Shown here: positions 49,841 to 58,292 of the stretch, piece after piece
Position numbering within the stretch: the first letter of the stretch is position 1
How the letters are laid out: every line of letters begins with the position of its first letter
From: Candidatus Parcubacteria bacterium
GTDB taxonomy: Bacteria > Patescibacteriota > Microgenomatia > UBA12405
NCBI GenBank assembly: GCA_023443725.1
Contig: JAEZTF010000007.1
Coordinates: forward strand, 124,001 to 188,000
Direction: 5' to 3'
Length of the DNA stretch: 64,000 nucleotides
Notes under the pieces: model-generated
Database searches by the model: none
Seen by the model: only the letters and a program-made list of their open reading frames with translations
What the model was told of the DNA's origin: nothing
Program-made: the position numbers and the translations under genes

Positions 49841-50636
49841 GAAACCCCCTTCCACTTCGTGGCATTCCCCCTTGAAAAAGGGGAAAATTCCCTCCCTTCA
49901 TCAAGGGAGGGTGTCCGCAGGACAGGTGGGTTTGTTCATTATTTATCTATTTTTTGTTTTTCTAAAAAAGATAAATGCTCAGTCGTTTACTTCTCCTAGT
50001 TACCATATCGATTGGGGTAATTTCAATATGACTGGTGGCAAAAAAACCTCTACTAATTACATTCTCACTGACACTGTTGGCCAAAATGCTCCTGGTCAAT
50101 ACAACAGTGCTGGTTATACTGTTAAGGCTGGTTTTCAATATGCTTACGACCCAAATTATAAATTTTCTTTTTCCATAGATAATCTTGATATTAATTTTGG
50201 TGCTCTTACTCCAAATATCGGTACTACTCAAACTAACAATCTTACTATTACTACTCCTACTGCTCATGGTTATGAAATCTTTACATCAGAAAATTCTCCA
50301 TTAACTACTCCAGATACCAATGAAACTATTCCTGATACTACTTGTGATAGTAATACTTGTGATCAAACCACTTCTGGCGTTTGGGTTAATAATAATACTT
50401 ATGGTTTTGGCTTTAATGCTTCCGGAGATGGTACTCCTAATTATTTTGCAGATTCCTCTTATTTTCGTCAATTTGCTAATCGTCAAATCGGTGAATCACC
50501 CCAAATTTTTATGTCAGAAAATAATCCTGTAGAAAATCACTCCGCTAAAATCACTTATAAAATCAACATTTCTCCTCTTCAACCTCAAGGTTATTATCAA
50601 AATAATATTAATTTTACTGCAGTTCCTAAATACTAA
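49833..50636 (+). CDS. Secreted surface protein with REP-disrupted N-terminus
   Basis: 267 residues. After a strange N-terminus (KKPPSTSWHSPLKKGKIPS) encoded by element D comes a typical signal-peptide core, GLFIIYLFFVFLKKINAQS, near residues 33-51, then a beta-rich Thr/Asn/Ser-rich exported domain containing one CDSNTC pair. Removing the element would give MNKK directly before GLFIIYLFF, a normal signal peptide. Translation may instead begin at the in-frame GTG (49926) or TTG (49932). Part of a surface-protein operon with its neighbours. Confidence 0.65.
   Translation: MNKKPPSTSWHSPLKKGKIPSLHQGRVSAGQVGLFIIYLFFVFLKKINAQSFTSPSYHIDWGNFNMTGGKKTSTNYILTDTVGQNAPGQYNSAGYTVKAGFQYAYDPNYKFSFSIDNLDINFGALTPNIGTTQTNNLTITTPTAHGYEIFTSENSPLTTPDTNETIPDTTCDSNTCDQTTSGVWVNNNTYGFGFNASGDGTPNYFADSSYFRQFANRQIGESPQIFMSENNPVENHSAKITYKINISPLQPQGYYQNNINFTAVPKY
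49842..49933. repeat. Short REP-like inverted pair (element D) inside a coding region
   Basis: AAACCCCCTTCCACTTCG at the left and GTCCGCAGGACAGGTGGGTTT-type right end are inverted copies of the family unit, each with a CCC-GGG hairpin (CCCCCTTGAAAAAGGGG; CCCTCCCTTCATCAAGGGAG). It lies inside the 5' coding part of the surface-protein gene and adds about 30 codons in frame. Confidence 0.75.
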
Positions 50637-50638
50637 AT

Positions 50639-51484
50639 ATGTCAGATTTTAATATCACTATTTCACCAGCTCAAATTGAATATTTACTAAAACCAAATAC
50701 TACTATTACCCAAGCTTACCAAGTCGACAATAATTCCAATCAGGATATTTATCTCAATACCGAAGTTTTACCTTTTTTACCTCAAGGCAACTCTGGTTCA
50801 GTCACTTATCAAAATATTCCTAACAATTCAGATATAAATTTTTCGCTTAACAATTCTGATTTAGTTTTGGGTCAACCATTTTTATTAAAAGCTAATTCTA
50901 AACAACAATTAGTTTTAAAAATAAAAACTTCATCTAACGCTCCTTTTATTGATTCATATTACACTTTTTTTGTTTCTCAAATTCAAAATCAGACAAACAA
51001 TTTTCCCACTGCTTCTGGAAGAATTGGTTCTCATATTTTACTTAGTGTTAGCAATACTGAAAATGTTTCAACTAAAGGCACTATTTCTTCATTTATTATC
51101 AAGCCAAAAATTAAAGATGTTTTATTTAGTCAAATTAAATTTTTAGGTGAAGTAAAAAACGATTCTAATCATTTTTTAAAGACATCAGGCAAAATTACTT
51201 TAATTAAAAATGATCAAACGTTAAAAGAAATCAAACTCAAACCTTTAAATGTTTTAGCTAATTATTATCGTCAAATTGATTGCCAAGAATTGTCAAATTG
51301 CACTCTTAAAGGACCATTTTGGCCAGGCCGCTATACTGCTACTCTTTCATTTGAGGAAAATCTTCATATCCCCAGCCAATCAACTTCCTTTTTTGTCTTT
51401 CCCATTTCCCCAATTTTGTTTATCTTATTTTTAGTTGGAATTATTTTCGGCATTAAAACTATTAAAAAAGCTAAACCTTTTTAA
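50639..51484 (+). CDS. DUF916-like surface protein with C-terminal membrane anchor
   Basis: 281 residues, two Ig-like/beta-sandwich regions (FNITISPAQIEYLLKPNTTITQAYQVDNNS near the start is the typical beginning of DUF916/WxL-interacting-like proteins) and a C-terminal membrane helix (residues ~252-272) with a short basic tail. A signal peptide is not visible, which is odd for such a protein; an in-frame upstream start is blocked because the previous gene stops 2 bp earlier. Element C begins at its stop codon. Confidence 0.6.
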   Translation: MSDFNITISPAQIEYLLKPNTTITQAYQVDNNSNQDIYLNTEVLPFLPQGNSGSVTYQNIPNNSDINFSLNNSDLVLGQPFLLKANSKQQLVLKIKTSSNAPFIDSYYTFFVSQIQNQTNNFPTASGRIGSHILLSVSNTENVSTKGTISSFIIKPKIKDVLFSQIKFLGEVKNDSNHFLKTSGKITLIKNDQTLKEIKLKPLNVLANYYRQIDCQELSNCTLKGPFWPGRYTATLSFEENLHIPSQSTSFFVFPISPILFILFLVGIIFGIKTIKKAKPF

Positions 51485-51893
51485 ACCTCTCAGTCTCACT
51501 TCGTTCGACAGCTCCCCTTAAAAAAGGGAGCAATCTTTCTAAAACATTACTAAAATTATTTAAAACTTCGTCATTAGTAAATCTTAAAGTTTTAATATTT
51601 ACACTCTCCAAGTACTTATCTCTTTCCAAGTCATAAATTTTCTTTTTATTGTGAGAACCTCCATCAATTTCAATTACTAGTAATAGTTTACGACAATAAA
51701 AATCGACAATAAATCTAAAAATTGGTTTTTGCCTAACAAACTTTAGACCATATTTATTTTTTCTTAAGAATTGCCACATGATATATTCTGCTTCTGTTGG
51801 GTGATTTCTATTATTAATAGATAACTGTCTTAATTCTTCTAAATATCTCAAATGACCTCGATTAGTTCTAAAATTTTCTTCAGTTATTTTCAT
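51471..51893 (-). CDS. DUF559 endonuclease-like protein, copy 2
   Basis: 140 residues, same family as copy 1 and clearly homologous to it: NRNHPTEAEYIMWQFLRKNKYGLKFVRQKPIFRFIVDFYCRKLLLVIEIDGGSH, with the same Asp/ExD pattern. The C-terminal residues (AVERSETERF) come from the left repeat of its element. The divergence between copies is larger than for a very recent duplication. Confidence 0.85.
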   Translation of the reverse strand: MKITEENFRTNRGHLRYLEELRQLSINNRNHPTEAEYIMWQFLRKNKYGLKFVRQKPIFRFIVDFYCRKLLLVIEIDGGSHNKKKIYDLERDKYLESVNIKTLRFTNDEVLNNFSNVLERLLPFLRGAVERSETERFKKV

Positions 51894-51944
51894 ATGACTT
51901 CCTCCTTTTTTAAGGGAGGATGTCCCAAAGGGACAGGAGGGTTT
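51483..51944. mobile_element. DUF559-carrying REP-like element (element C)
   Basis: Left end AAACCTCTCAGTCTCACTTC and right end AAAGGGACAGGAGGGTTT are inverted relatives with internal CTCCCCTT/AAGGGAG and CCTCCTT/AAGGGAGG hairpins. It lies exactly between the stop codons of the converging surface-protein and pgi genes and contains only DUF559 copy 2. Confidence 0.7.
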
Positions 51945-53169
51945 ATAATTCTTTTCCCAAAAGTCTAAACATATTTTTTTTGTAGACTTCTACACCTGGT
52001 TGATTAAACGGATTTACTCCAAGAAGATATCCACTCATAGCGCACGACTTTTCCCAAAAATATAAAAGATATCCTAAATTAAATTCATCTAATTTAGCTA
52101 AATTTATTATTATATTTGGTGTGCCACCGTCAATATGAGCCTGAATTGTCCCCTCCATCGCTTTTTTGTTAACAAAATCTAGAGTAGTCCCCGCCAAAAA
52201 ATTTAATCCGTCGCTATCTTCATTTTCTTGTTTTATTAAAATATTTTCACTATCTTCTTCTATATTTAGAACTGTTTCCAATAAAATTCGATTTCCATCT
52301 TGGATATATTGTCCCATCGAATGTAAATCAGTTGTCAAATCAACTGATGCTGGAAATATTCCTTTGTCATCTTTCCCTTCGCTTTCTCCAAAAAGCTGTT
52401 TCCACCATTCTCCTAAAGAATGAAGTGATGGTTCATAATTAGCCAATATTTCAATTAATTTTCCTTGATTTAAATAAATATTTCGAGTCACCGCATATTT
52501 ATATGCTTCATTTTCCAAAATATTTTCTTTACCAAAATCTTCTCTTGCTTGTTTTGCTCCATTCATCAATTCATCAATATCAATTCCCGCCACCGCTATT
52601 GGCAATAATCCCACTGCCGTTAAAACTGAATATCGACCCCCAATATCATTGGGTACCACAAAAGTTTCATAACCTTTTTGAGTTGCTAATTTTTTTAAAA
52701 CTCCTTTTTCACTATCTGTTGTTACATAGATTCTTCCCTCAGCTTTTTCTTTTAAGATTCTAAATGCCAAAGCCGGTTCAAGTGTTGTTCCCGATTTTGA
52801 GATTACATTTATTGATATTTTTTTACCTTCAATTTTCTTTAATAAATCATTTAAATATCTAGAACTCAAATTATTTCCAGCAAAATAAACTTCTACTTTT
52901 CCGTCACCACTTAAAGCTTCTATTACCGCTTTACTTCCCAAATAAGAGCCACCAATTCCAATTACTACCAAAACTTCAGAAGTCTCTCTAATTTTTTCTG
53001 CTGCTAATTTTATTCTTTCAAACTCTTGTTTATCATAATTAATCGGCAGGTCTACCCAACCCAAAAAATCTGCTCCTTCACCAGTTTTATTATTAATTTT
53101 TTTATGAATTTCGTTTACTTTCTCTTGCCATTTTATTAACTCTTGATCATCTATAAAAGTTTTTATCAT
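51943..53169 (-). CDS. pgi: Glucose-6-phosphate isomerase
   Basis: Interconverts glucose 6-phosphate and fructose 6-phosphate. Motifs: [19 protein letters not shown] near residue 70, [20 protein letters not shown] near 123, [22 protein letters not shown] near 170 and the C-terminal [13 protein letters not shown] near 388. 408 residues, the short bacterial form. Start at 53169 (MIKTFIDDQ), not 53184. Element C abuts its stop codon. Confidence 0.95.
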   Translation of the reverse strand: MIKTFIDDQELIKWQEKVNEIHKKINNKTGEGADFLGWVDLPINYDKQEFERIKLAAEKIRETSEVLVVIGIGGSYLGSKAVIEALSGDGKVEVYFAGNNLSSRYLNDLLKKIEGKKISINVISKSGTTLEPALAFRILKEKAEGRIYVTTDSEKGVLKKLATQKGYETFVVPNDIGGRYSVLTAVGLLPIAVAGIDIDELMNGAKQAREDFGKENILENEAYKYAVTRNIYLNQGKLIEILANYEPSLHSLGEWWKQLFGESEGKDDKGIFPASVDLTTDLHSMGQYIQDGNRILLETVLNIEEDSENILIKQENEDSDGLNFLAGTTLDFVNKKAMEGTIQAHIDGGTPNIIINLAKLDEFNLGYLLYFWEKSCAMSGYLLGVNPFNQPGVEVYKKNMFRLLGKEL

Positions 53170-53184
53170 AACCCATTCTAACAA

Positions 53185-53240
53185 AAAAAACTTTGGTAAG
53201 GATAAAAATTAGGTATTAACCTAAAATCTTTATCCTTACC
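53185..53240 (-). terminator. Terminator of the 53249-53962 pair
   Basis: GGTAAGGATAAA pairs with TTTATCCTTACC; on the minus strand the stem is followed by AAAG and eight T. Confidence 0.85.
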
Positions 53241-53248
53241 AATAAAAA

Positions 53249-53602
53249 TCATCCTACCCAAAAGAAGATCTTTGTTCCCGGATTGCAACCTTTTGATCTT
53301 TCTTTCAACTTGTTTGAGCCAGGTAATAAATCATTGATTTTATCAATGATTGTCTTTTGAAGACAGATATCGTCATCGGAGAAAAAGTTGGAAAACTTGA
53401 CCCAAACTATATCTCCTTCGATAAGGTTAGTTTTGATTTGAACTTTTTGTTGACCACCATTTAAGCCCAAACCAAAACTAGAACGACAAGTATCTACCCT
53501 TGACTTTCTTGTAATCGGCCAGCAATTACTCCAACCCGTAACTATTATGGTTATGAATTGTTCAATCGCTGCTTCAAAAATTATTCCTTCTTCGCCAGAC
53601 AT
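53249..53602 (-). CDS. Orphan protein, second gene of a pair
   Basis: 117 residues, unknown. Beta-rich first half (ITIIVTGWSNCWPITRKSRVDTCRSSFG), then VQIKTNLIEGDIVWVKFSNFF. Four Cys are scattered and no membrane helix is seen. GGGAGG precedes the ATG at 53602 by about 9 nt, so the TTG two codons upstream is not used. Confidence 0.55.
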   Translation of the reverse strand: MSGEEGIIFEAAIEQFITIIVTGWSNCWPITRKSRVDTCRSSFGLGLNGGQQKVQIKTNLIEGDIVWVKFSNFFSDDDICLQKTIIDKINDLLPGSNKLKERSKGCNPGTKIFFWVG

Positions 53603-53626
53603 TTTCAAAATCCTCCCGTTTCGTTC

Positions 53627-53962
53627 TTAGTTCCAAATTATCTTTCTTTCTTTCCTGGCTTTCAGCTCATCGCTGATAACTTCACGACGTTTGGCATAAA
53701 GTTTCCCATAGATCGAAAGAGTTGTTTCTATGCTCTTCATCACTGCCTCTTCTTGACCCGAAATTAAGTTACCAGGTAAATTTTCTGCTTTTGATTCATC
53801 AAAAACCAAAGTTACTTGGTCGCCATCAAGATCCAAAAAAAGACTAATGTTACCGCAGGTAACACCCTTGATGGTAGCACCGCCAGATTTTGTTTCTAAC
53901 TTAATTCCGTTCTTCTGAACCACACTTGATTGATAAACAGCCATAAGTAGTCCTATCCACAT
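53627..53962 (-). CDS. Orphan protein, first gene of a pair
   Basis: 111 residues, unknown. A weakly hydrophobic start (MWIGLLMAVYQSS), beta-rich middle (NISLFLDLDGDQVTLVFDESK) and a charged C-terminal helix (KRREVISDELKARKERK). AAAGGAGG lies 8 nt before the ATG at 53962, a near-perfect ribosome-binding site. It is followed after 24 bp by the second gene of the pair. Confidence 0.55.
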   Translation of the reverse strand: MWIGLLMAVYQSSVVQKNGIKLETKSGGATIKGVTCGNISLFLDLDGDQVTLVFDESKAENLPGNLISGQEEAVMKSIETTLSIYGKLYAKRREVISDELKARKERKIIWN

Positions 53963-54065
53963 GATCAAAACCTCCTTTCATTATAATTTCAAAAGTTCTA
54001 GCAAACACGCATTTGTGCTGCATGCCGGTATTCTACCCCATTTTTTTATTAACACAAATTTGACC

Positions 54066-54116
54066 AAAAAAAATGCTGGGAGAGGAATACATATAGTATT
54101 CAATCTGTCTCCCAGC
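54066..54116 (-). terminator. Terminator of the lipoprotein gene
   Basis: GCTGGGAGA/TCTCCCAGC arms with an inner GAATAC/GTATTC stem; eight T follow on the minus strand. Confidence 0.88.
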
Positions 54117-54125
54117 GTTTTAGTT

Positions 54126-55895
54126 TTAATTGTGAAGCATTGCCCAAGATTCGGCTAAAGTATCTGGTAGTTGAGATGCCCGAGCATCAAATCTCCAGAT
54201 ACTTTCCTGACTGTAACCATCGTAGAATTCAGAGCGATGAACCTGTTGAGCCAAAGCAAAAAGTAGACCTGTCCCTTCATACAATCCGGAACAATAGCTT
54301 AAACCTAATGTTCTGACTCCAACTTCACCTAAGAGTTGACAAACCAACCATGGTTTTTTGGCATCACCGTCCAAGTAATAAGATGCTGACAGATTCCATT
54401 CTATTGGGCTATACCCAACAACATGACCATCACTGTCAGTGATCGGTTCCCAAGTGGTGTTGTCAGCAAACCGGTACTGAACGAAAAGATCAGCATTAAC
54501 AGAGTATGGATTACTTTTCATAAAGTTCCATATTGTTGCCTCACGTTGCCATTCAGCCCATTGTTCGTCGGTATACGGTTGGTCCAATTCTCTATTGCCG
54601 TTTTTATCATAATAAATCGGCATTGGTAAGTTTTGGTTAGATGTTGGAGCTTCGTTCTTGATTTGATTCCAATCCGGTTTTGTCGGACTGAACATAATCA
54701 AGCTATCGTTGGCTCCAATATAGGCCCGAACCGTCATGGTATAAAGAATGTTTTCATCTGAATCGATAAATTGGATTTGTTCCAATGAAGCATTGGGCGC
54801 GTTCATCCATCCAATTTTTTCCATTTCCGAGATAACACTATCTGATACATCTTTTGGCAAACCATTTTCATTAAGTTTGCCACTAAACGGATTGTCTCCC
54901 CATGATTTTAACTTTGCCAGATTTTGTCCAACATCGTTAAATTCATAGTTGTACACCGGTTTAACGATAATGTAATCCCAAGCAGTTTCTTTGTCCGGTC
55001 TGTAAAAAACCGAATACTGACGTTGCCGATTCAAAAAGATTCGGTCAAAACTGGCATATTGGTCAGCATCGCCAGCACTGTAAATCAGATAAGTTCCCCA
55101 TTGATCGAAAATACCACCAGCGGTGAATTCCAACCAGGGTTGTTCGCTGCTTTCCAAATCATCAACCATTTGATTGACAATATTGTAAGCACCCATAGTA
55201 TCATCCGATGTATTGGGAATATCCCAATTCAGCCACCAACCCCCAGGCATACTTGCAGGTAAGCCATCAATCGCCGTCACTGAATGACCCCAGTTGAAAA
55301 AATATGATCCGGTAGCAATTCTTGCTTGCCAAACCTCATTAACCACTAAGGCTCTCAGTTTTGCTTGCGATAGATCTAGTTCGATTACGTTTCCGTTCTT
55401 TTTGCACGGAATATCGTAATACCACAACGACTGAAAATCTCTTTTGTCCGTATCAAAGTACTGAACAAAATTACGATTGAAATCCAGTCTAACCTTTGCC
55501 CCAGCGTAAATATTACCCTGAGCATCGGTTCCTGTATAAGTCGATGTTTCCAATGTCATGAAACGAGTCAGGCCAGCAAAACGTTTGGTTTTAACCATAC
55601 CCAATGCTTGGCAAACAGTTCCATCCTCCAAGGTTACTTGAACATCTTGGGTTTTCGATCCCGACATCTTGCCAAAAATCGTTTCCTGCTGCAACAGAGG
55701 AGAAATTTCATTTAATCCTCGTAGCTGAGCATAGTTGACTTCTTGTTCAGTTCCCGCCGGCCCTCTCAGATTGTATGTGACCACCTGTTCTAGACCATCT
55801 GTGGCCATATCAGATCTCAAAGGTAAAGCCGGAAAGCAACCAGTCATGGCAAACAACATTACCATTGCCATCAAAATAATTAAAAACCTCTTCAC
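54126..55895 (-). CDS. Large orphan lipoprotein
   Basis: 589 residues with a clear lipoprotein signal: MKRFLIILMAMVMLFAMTGC, where Cys20 follows a lipobox-like AMTG. The mature part is rich in Trp, Tyr and Asp (YNFEFND..., WYYDIPCKKNG, PGGWWLNWD) and shows no domain I recognise. The GTG start is supported by AAAGGAGAG 8-11 nt upstream. Base composition is visibly less AT-rich than its neighbours. Leader hairpin and extended -10 at 56079-56087, and a strong terminator, make it another single-gene unit. Confidence 0.65.
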   Translation of the reverse strand: MKRFLIILMAMVMLFAMTGCFPALPLRSDMATDGLEQVVTYNLRGPAGTEQEVNYAQLRGLNEISPLLQQETIFGKMSGSKTQDVQVTLEDGTVCQALGMVKTKRFAGLTRFMTLETSTYTGTDAQGNIYAGAKVRLDFNRNFVQYFDTDKRDFQSLWYYDIPCKKNGNVIELDLSQAKLRALVVNEVWQARIATGSYFFNWGHSVTAIDGLPASMPGGWWLNWDIPNTSDDTMGAYNIVNQMVDDLESSEQPWLEFTAGGIFDQWGTYLIYSAGDADQYASFDRIFLNRQRQYSVFYRPDKETAWDYIIVKPVYNYEFNDVGQNLAKLKSWGDNPFSGKLNENGLPKDVSDSVISEMEKIGWMNAPNASLEQIQFIDSDENILYTMTVRAYIGANDSLIMFSPTKPDWNQIKNEAPTSNQNLPMPIYYDKNGNRELDQPYTDEQWAEWQREATIWNFMKSNPYSVNADLFVQYRFADNTTWEPITDSDGHVVGYSPIEWNLSASYYLDGDAKKPWLVCQLLGEVGVRTLGLSYCSGLYEGTGLLFALAQQVHRSEFYDGYSQESIWRFDARASQLPDTLAESWAMLHN

Positions 55896-55940
55896 AACTT
55901 TTCTCTCCTTTTATTTTATTTAACGACTCAAGGTCGATCC

Positions 55941-55992
55941 CTAAATAAGGAATATTCTACTTAAACATTTAAGCAAAATACTCCTTATTAGA
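55941..55992 (-). promoter_or_regulatory. Leader hairpin of the lipoprotein gene
   Basis: CTAATAAGGA on the minus strand pairs with TCCTTATTTAG, with an inner TTAAA/TTTAAG stem. It lies between the -10 element and the ribosome-binding site. Confidence 0.5.
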
Positions 55993-56078
55993 GACAAAAC
56001 AGGAAAGTTTTTAAAGGTACATCAAATAAATATTTCTTAGAGCAAATACTAAAAAATTAATTATTTGATTAACCCGCG

Positions 56079-56087
56079 ATTATATCA
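56079..56087 (-). promoter_or_regulatory. Extended -10 promoter of the lipoprotein gene
   Basis: TGATATAAT on the minus strand, the same element as at 15855 and 57736. Confidence 0.5.
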
Positions 56088-56126
56088 AAAAACTTCACTT
56101 TTTACAACATTATAGGCCAGCATTCA

Positions 56127-56654
56127 TTATTTAATTTCAATCCAATATCTTTGATAAATACTTCCGTCAGTCCAAGTTCTCTCATCATCTAATACTCCAC
56201 CATTTTTCAAAATTGTTTTTGCTGATGCTAAATTTGATTTCGTACAAGAAATTAAAACTTTTTTTAATCCCATTTTTTTAGATTCAATTAAAACTAAATT
56301 CAACATTTCTGTGGCATAACCCTTTCGTCGTTCACTTGGTCTAACTTCATAACCAATATTTCCACCTCGATTTAATAAGAATTCATTTAATTCATGTCTT
56401 AACTGAATTACCCCCACTATTTTTTTATCGGTTTCTCGTTCTACTAGCCAAGTTGTTGCTGGCACCCATTTTTCACCACAAGTATCTTTACTCGATTCTT
56501 TTTTTAAATTTTCCAACCACTCTTCAAAAGTATTAGATTTATCCAATCCGCCATCTCCATGTATTTCTTCACTTTCAGTCAAACATTCATTTCTAAATTC
56601 CCATGCTTTTTCTTTATATTCCAAACTTGGTGTTATTAATTTAAGCCTATCCAT
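56127..56654 (-). CDS. GNAT-family N-acetyltransferase
   Basis: 175 residues. The acetyl-CoA loop is EVRPSERRKGYATEML near residue 110 and the last motif LASAKTILKNGGVLDDERTW near 146 fits the GNAT family. The N-terminal DRLKLITPSLEYKEKAWEFRNE resembles small-molecule acetyltransferases of the RimJ/RimL type. Substrate unknown. TGTTATAAT ends 7 nt before the ATG at 56654, a leaderless arrangement. Confidence 0.85.
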   Translation of the reverse strand: MDRLKLITPSLEYKEKAWEFRNECLTESEEIHGDGGLDKSNTFEEWLENLKKESSKDTCGEKWVPATTWLVERETDKKIVGVIQLRHELNEFLLNRGGNIGYEVRPSERRKGYATEMLNLVLIESKKMGLKKVLISCTKSNLASAKTILKNGGVLDDERTWTDGSIYQRYWIEIK

Positions 56655-56683
56655 AAACAAAATTATAACATTTATTTTTTGAC

Positions 56684-56735
56684 CAAAAAAATGCGCTGAT
56701 TATTAGAAAGACAAAGTCTTCTAAAAAATCAGCGC
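56684..56735 (-). terminator. Terminator of the 56746-57576 gene
   Basis: GCGCTGAT/ATCAGCGC arms with an inner AGAAGAC/GTCTTTCT stem; T-tract on the minus strand. Confidence 0.82.
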
Positions 56736-56745
56736 TCTTAAGCGA

Positions 56746-57576
56746 TTACATTTTCATTGCCTCAGCAATATCTCTTGCTATGCTTTTAGCTAAAACCTCA
56801 CCATAAACAAGAGGTAAGACATCTTCGCACGACTTATCTTTTATCATTCCGACGATAACTCTAAATGAAGGGGATGTCTCTTCTGCAGCTGGAGTAAACT
56901 GGCCCGTGATAATAGATTTGGCATAATCTAATTTCCAATTATCTTTTGGCTCTTTTTCGCATGGTTCTTTTTCTGAAAAAGGACAATCGTCGAGAAATCT
57001 TCTTGTCGCCATTTCCTCTCCAAATATTAGTGATACTTGAATATCGCCATCTCGATAAATGCCAAAAGGTATTGTCTTGCCAGAAAAATGATTATAAGCC
57101 AGCATAGCTTCAGTTGCTAGTTGTCCTGATACCATATTGAGATTTGGCAAAGCATGTCTAAGATGTTCTAAAATGTTTTTGAAATCAAAGACAAACTTGC
57201 CATTTTCCAAATCAGTTTCCACCTTTACTGAAAAATCGACAATTGGAAAAGGCATTACCATTTTTCTTGCTAATTCTCTTTCTTTTTCAATATCAAAATG
57301 ACCAGAGTTTTTAATTCGCAAGAAATATCTTTTCTTTTTACCGTCAATCATTACAATTTTTAAGACAGTTTTGTCGGTTCCAATAGAATGTTCCATTGTT
57401 TTAAAACTGGGACTTTCCAACAGTCTCATTGTTTTGTCTACTTCTACCCTTGCAGGAGGATTTTGATTTCCTTTTTCTTCAAAAAAAGACCATAAAGTCA
57501 TCCTTACTTCATCCAGATCAGGCAGTAAAATTCCACCTCTATGTTCTTCAACTCCCCAAACTTTTAAAATTCTCAT
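56746..57576 (-). CDS. Orphan protein
   Basis: 276 residues, soluble, unknown. Mixed alpha/beta; notable are a charged segment (KKKRYFLRIKNSGHFDIEKERELARK) and a Cys/Glu cluster (CPFSEKEPCEKEPKD) near residue 200. AAAGGA lies 11 nt before the ATG. The leader is about 160 nt and contains a perfect 15 bp hairpin. Confidence 0.6.
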   Translation of the reverse strand: MRILKVWGVEEHRGGILLPDLDEVRMTLWSFFEEKGNQNPPARVEVDKTMRLLESPSFKTMEHSIGTDKTVLKIVMIDGKKKRYFLRIKNSGHFDIEKERELARKMVMPFPIVDFSVKVETDLENGKFVFDFKNILEHLRHALPNLNMVSGQLATEAMLAYNHFSGKTIPFGIYRDGDIQVSLIFGEEMATRRFLDDCPFSEKEPCEKEPKDNWKLDYAKSIITGQFTPAAEETSPSFRVIVGMIKDKSCEDVLPLVYGEVLAKSIARDIAEAMKM

Positions 57577-57627
57577 TTTCTTTTAAATCCTTTCTCTATA
57601 TTTTTTTAAAAAATGTTTTCGCTTTAT

Positions 57628-57676
57628 AAACGGAAACTAAAAATTGACAAATATTATCCGCTTTTAGTTTCCGTTT
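57628..57676 (-). promoter_or_regulatory. 15 bp perfect hairpin in the leader of the 56746-57576 gene
   Basis: AAACGGAAACTAAAA pairs perfectly with TTTTAGTTTCCGTTT. Its position in a leader suggests attenuation or RNA stability; a T-rich stretch follows on the minus strand after about 20 nt. Confidence 0.55.
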
Positions 57677-57735
57677 ACTATTTTAAAGTTCGATTGGAAA
57701 AATCCATGCAAATACGAATTTCCAATTTTGGGTCA

Positions 57736-57771
57736 ATTATATCAGAAACCAGTTTTAAATCATGTTAGAAT
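57736..57771. promoter_or_regulatory. Divergent extended -10 promoters
   Basis: TGATATAAT on the minus strand (57736-57744) serves the 56746-57576 gene. TGTTAGAAT on the plus strand (57763-57771) serves the 57833 gene and recurs at 59298-59306. Confidence 0.5.
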
Positions 57772-57832
57772 TGGCGGTACTTTTAAAAAGTATAAGAGAA
57801 GAGAAAAATATTTTACTGAAAGGAGTATTTTT

Positions 57833-58099
57833 ATGGATCAGAATCAAACTGAACATCTTATCGAGGTATTTTGTTTAAAACTTAAAGATGGAAAACTTGA
57901 GTTTTATGTACTTTATCTCGATAGAGACCGAGCCAACCATGATATGGTCGAAATTCCCAAGAAATATCCCAGAACAGTCGTTCTAGATACGCCATATCCC
58001 GTTTTAGCTTGCCCACAAACTTATCAACGAATTTGCACCAACGGGGGTAAACTCAAACAAGTAAGCCAAATCGCTCCAAAATGCAAAGAGGTTTGCTAA
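57833..58099 (+). CDS. Orphan protein with PYPxL...TxQxxC motif, duplicate copy 1
   Basis: 88 residues. The first half is beta-like (LIEVFCLKLKDGKLEFYVLYL), the second has TVVLDTPYPVLACPQTYQRICTNGG and a Cys-containing tail (KCKEVC). The motif PYPxLxxxxTxQxxC is shared with the protein at 59378-59665, as are promoter and terminator. GAAAGGAG lies 8 nt before the ATG. The Cys residues could bind metal; function unknown. Confidence 0.6.
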   Translation: MDQNQTEHLIEVFCLKLKDGKLEFYVLYLDRDRANHDMVEIPKKYPRTVVLDTPYPVLACPQTYQRICTNGGKLKQVSQIAPKCKEVC

Positions 58100-58131
58100 A
58101 CCATCAAATTTCTCTCTTCTTTTTTTCTTTT

Positions 58132-58177
58132 GGCCGAAAGCCGTGTCTCCTCTTAGGAACATGTTTTTCGGCCATTT
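58132..58177 (+). terminator. Terminator after duplicate copy 1
   Basis: GGCCGAAA/TTTCGGCC arms, nearly the same as at 59696-59744. Confidence 0.7.
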
Positions 58178-58202
58178 CATTTTTAATAAATTAAATTCCA
58201 CT

Positions 58203-58275
58203 AAAAAACCCGCCAAAGCGGGTTTGTCAATTTTGAGGGAACCGAAAATCAAAAAACGCATTTAAGCGTTAATAA
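58203..58275 (-). terminator. Terminator pair of the 58293-58649 gene
   Basis: First ACCGAAA/TTTCGGT with inner AACGC/GCGTT, then AACCCGC/GCGGGTT followed by T on the minus strand. The same arrangement recurs at 58728-58806. Confidence 0.75.
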
Positions 58276-58292
58276 CTTTCGGTAGTTTCGTT

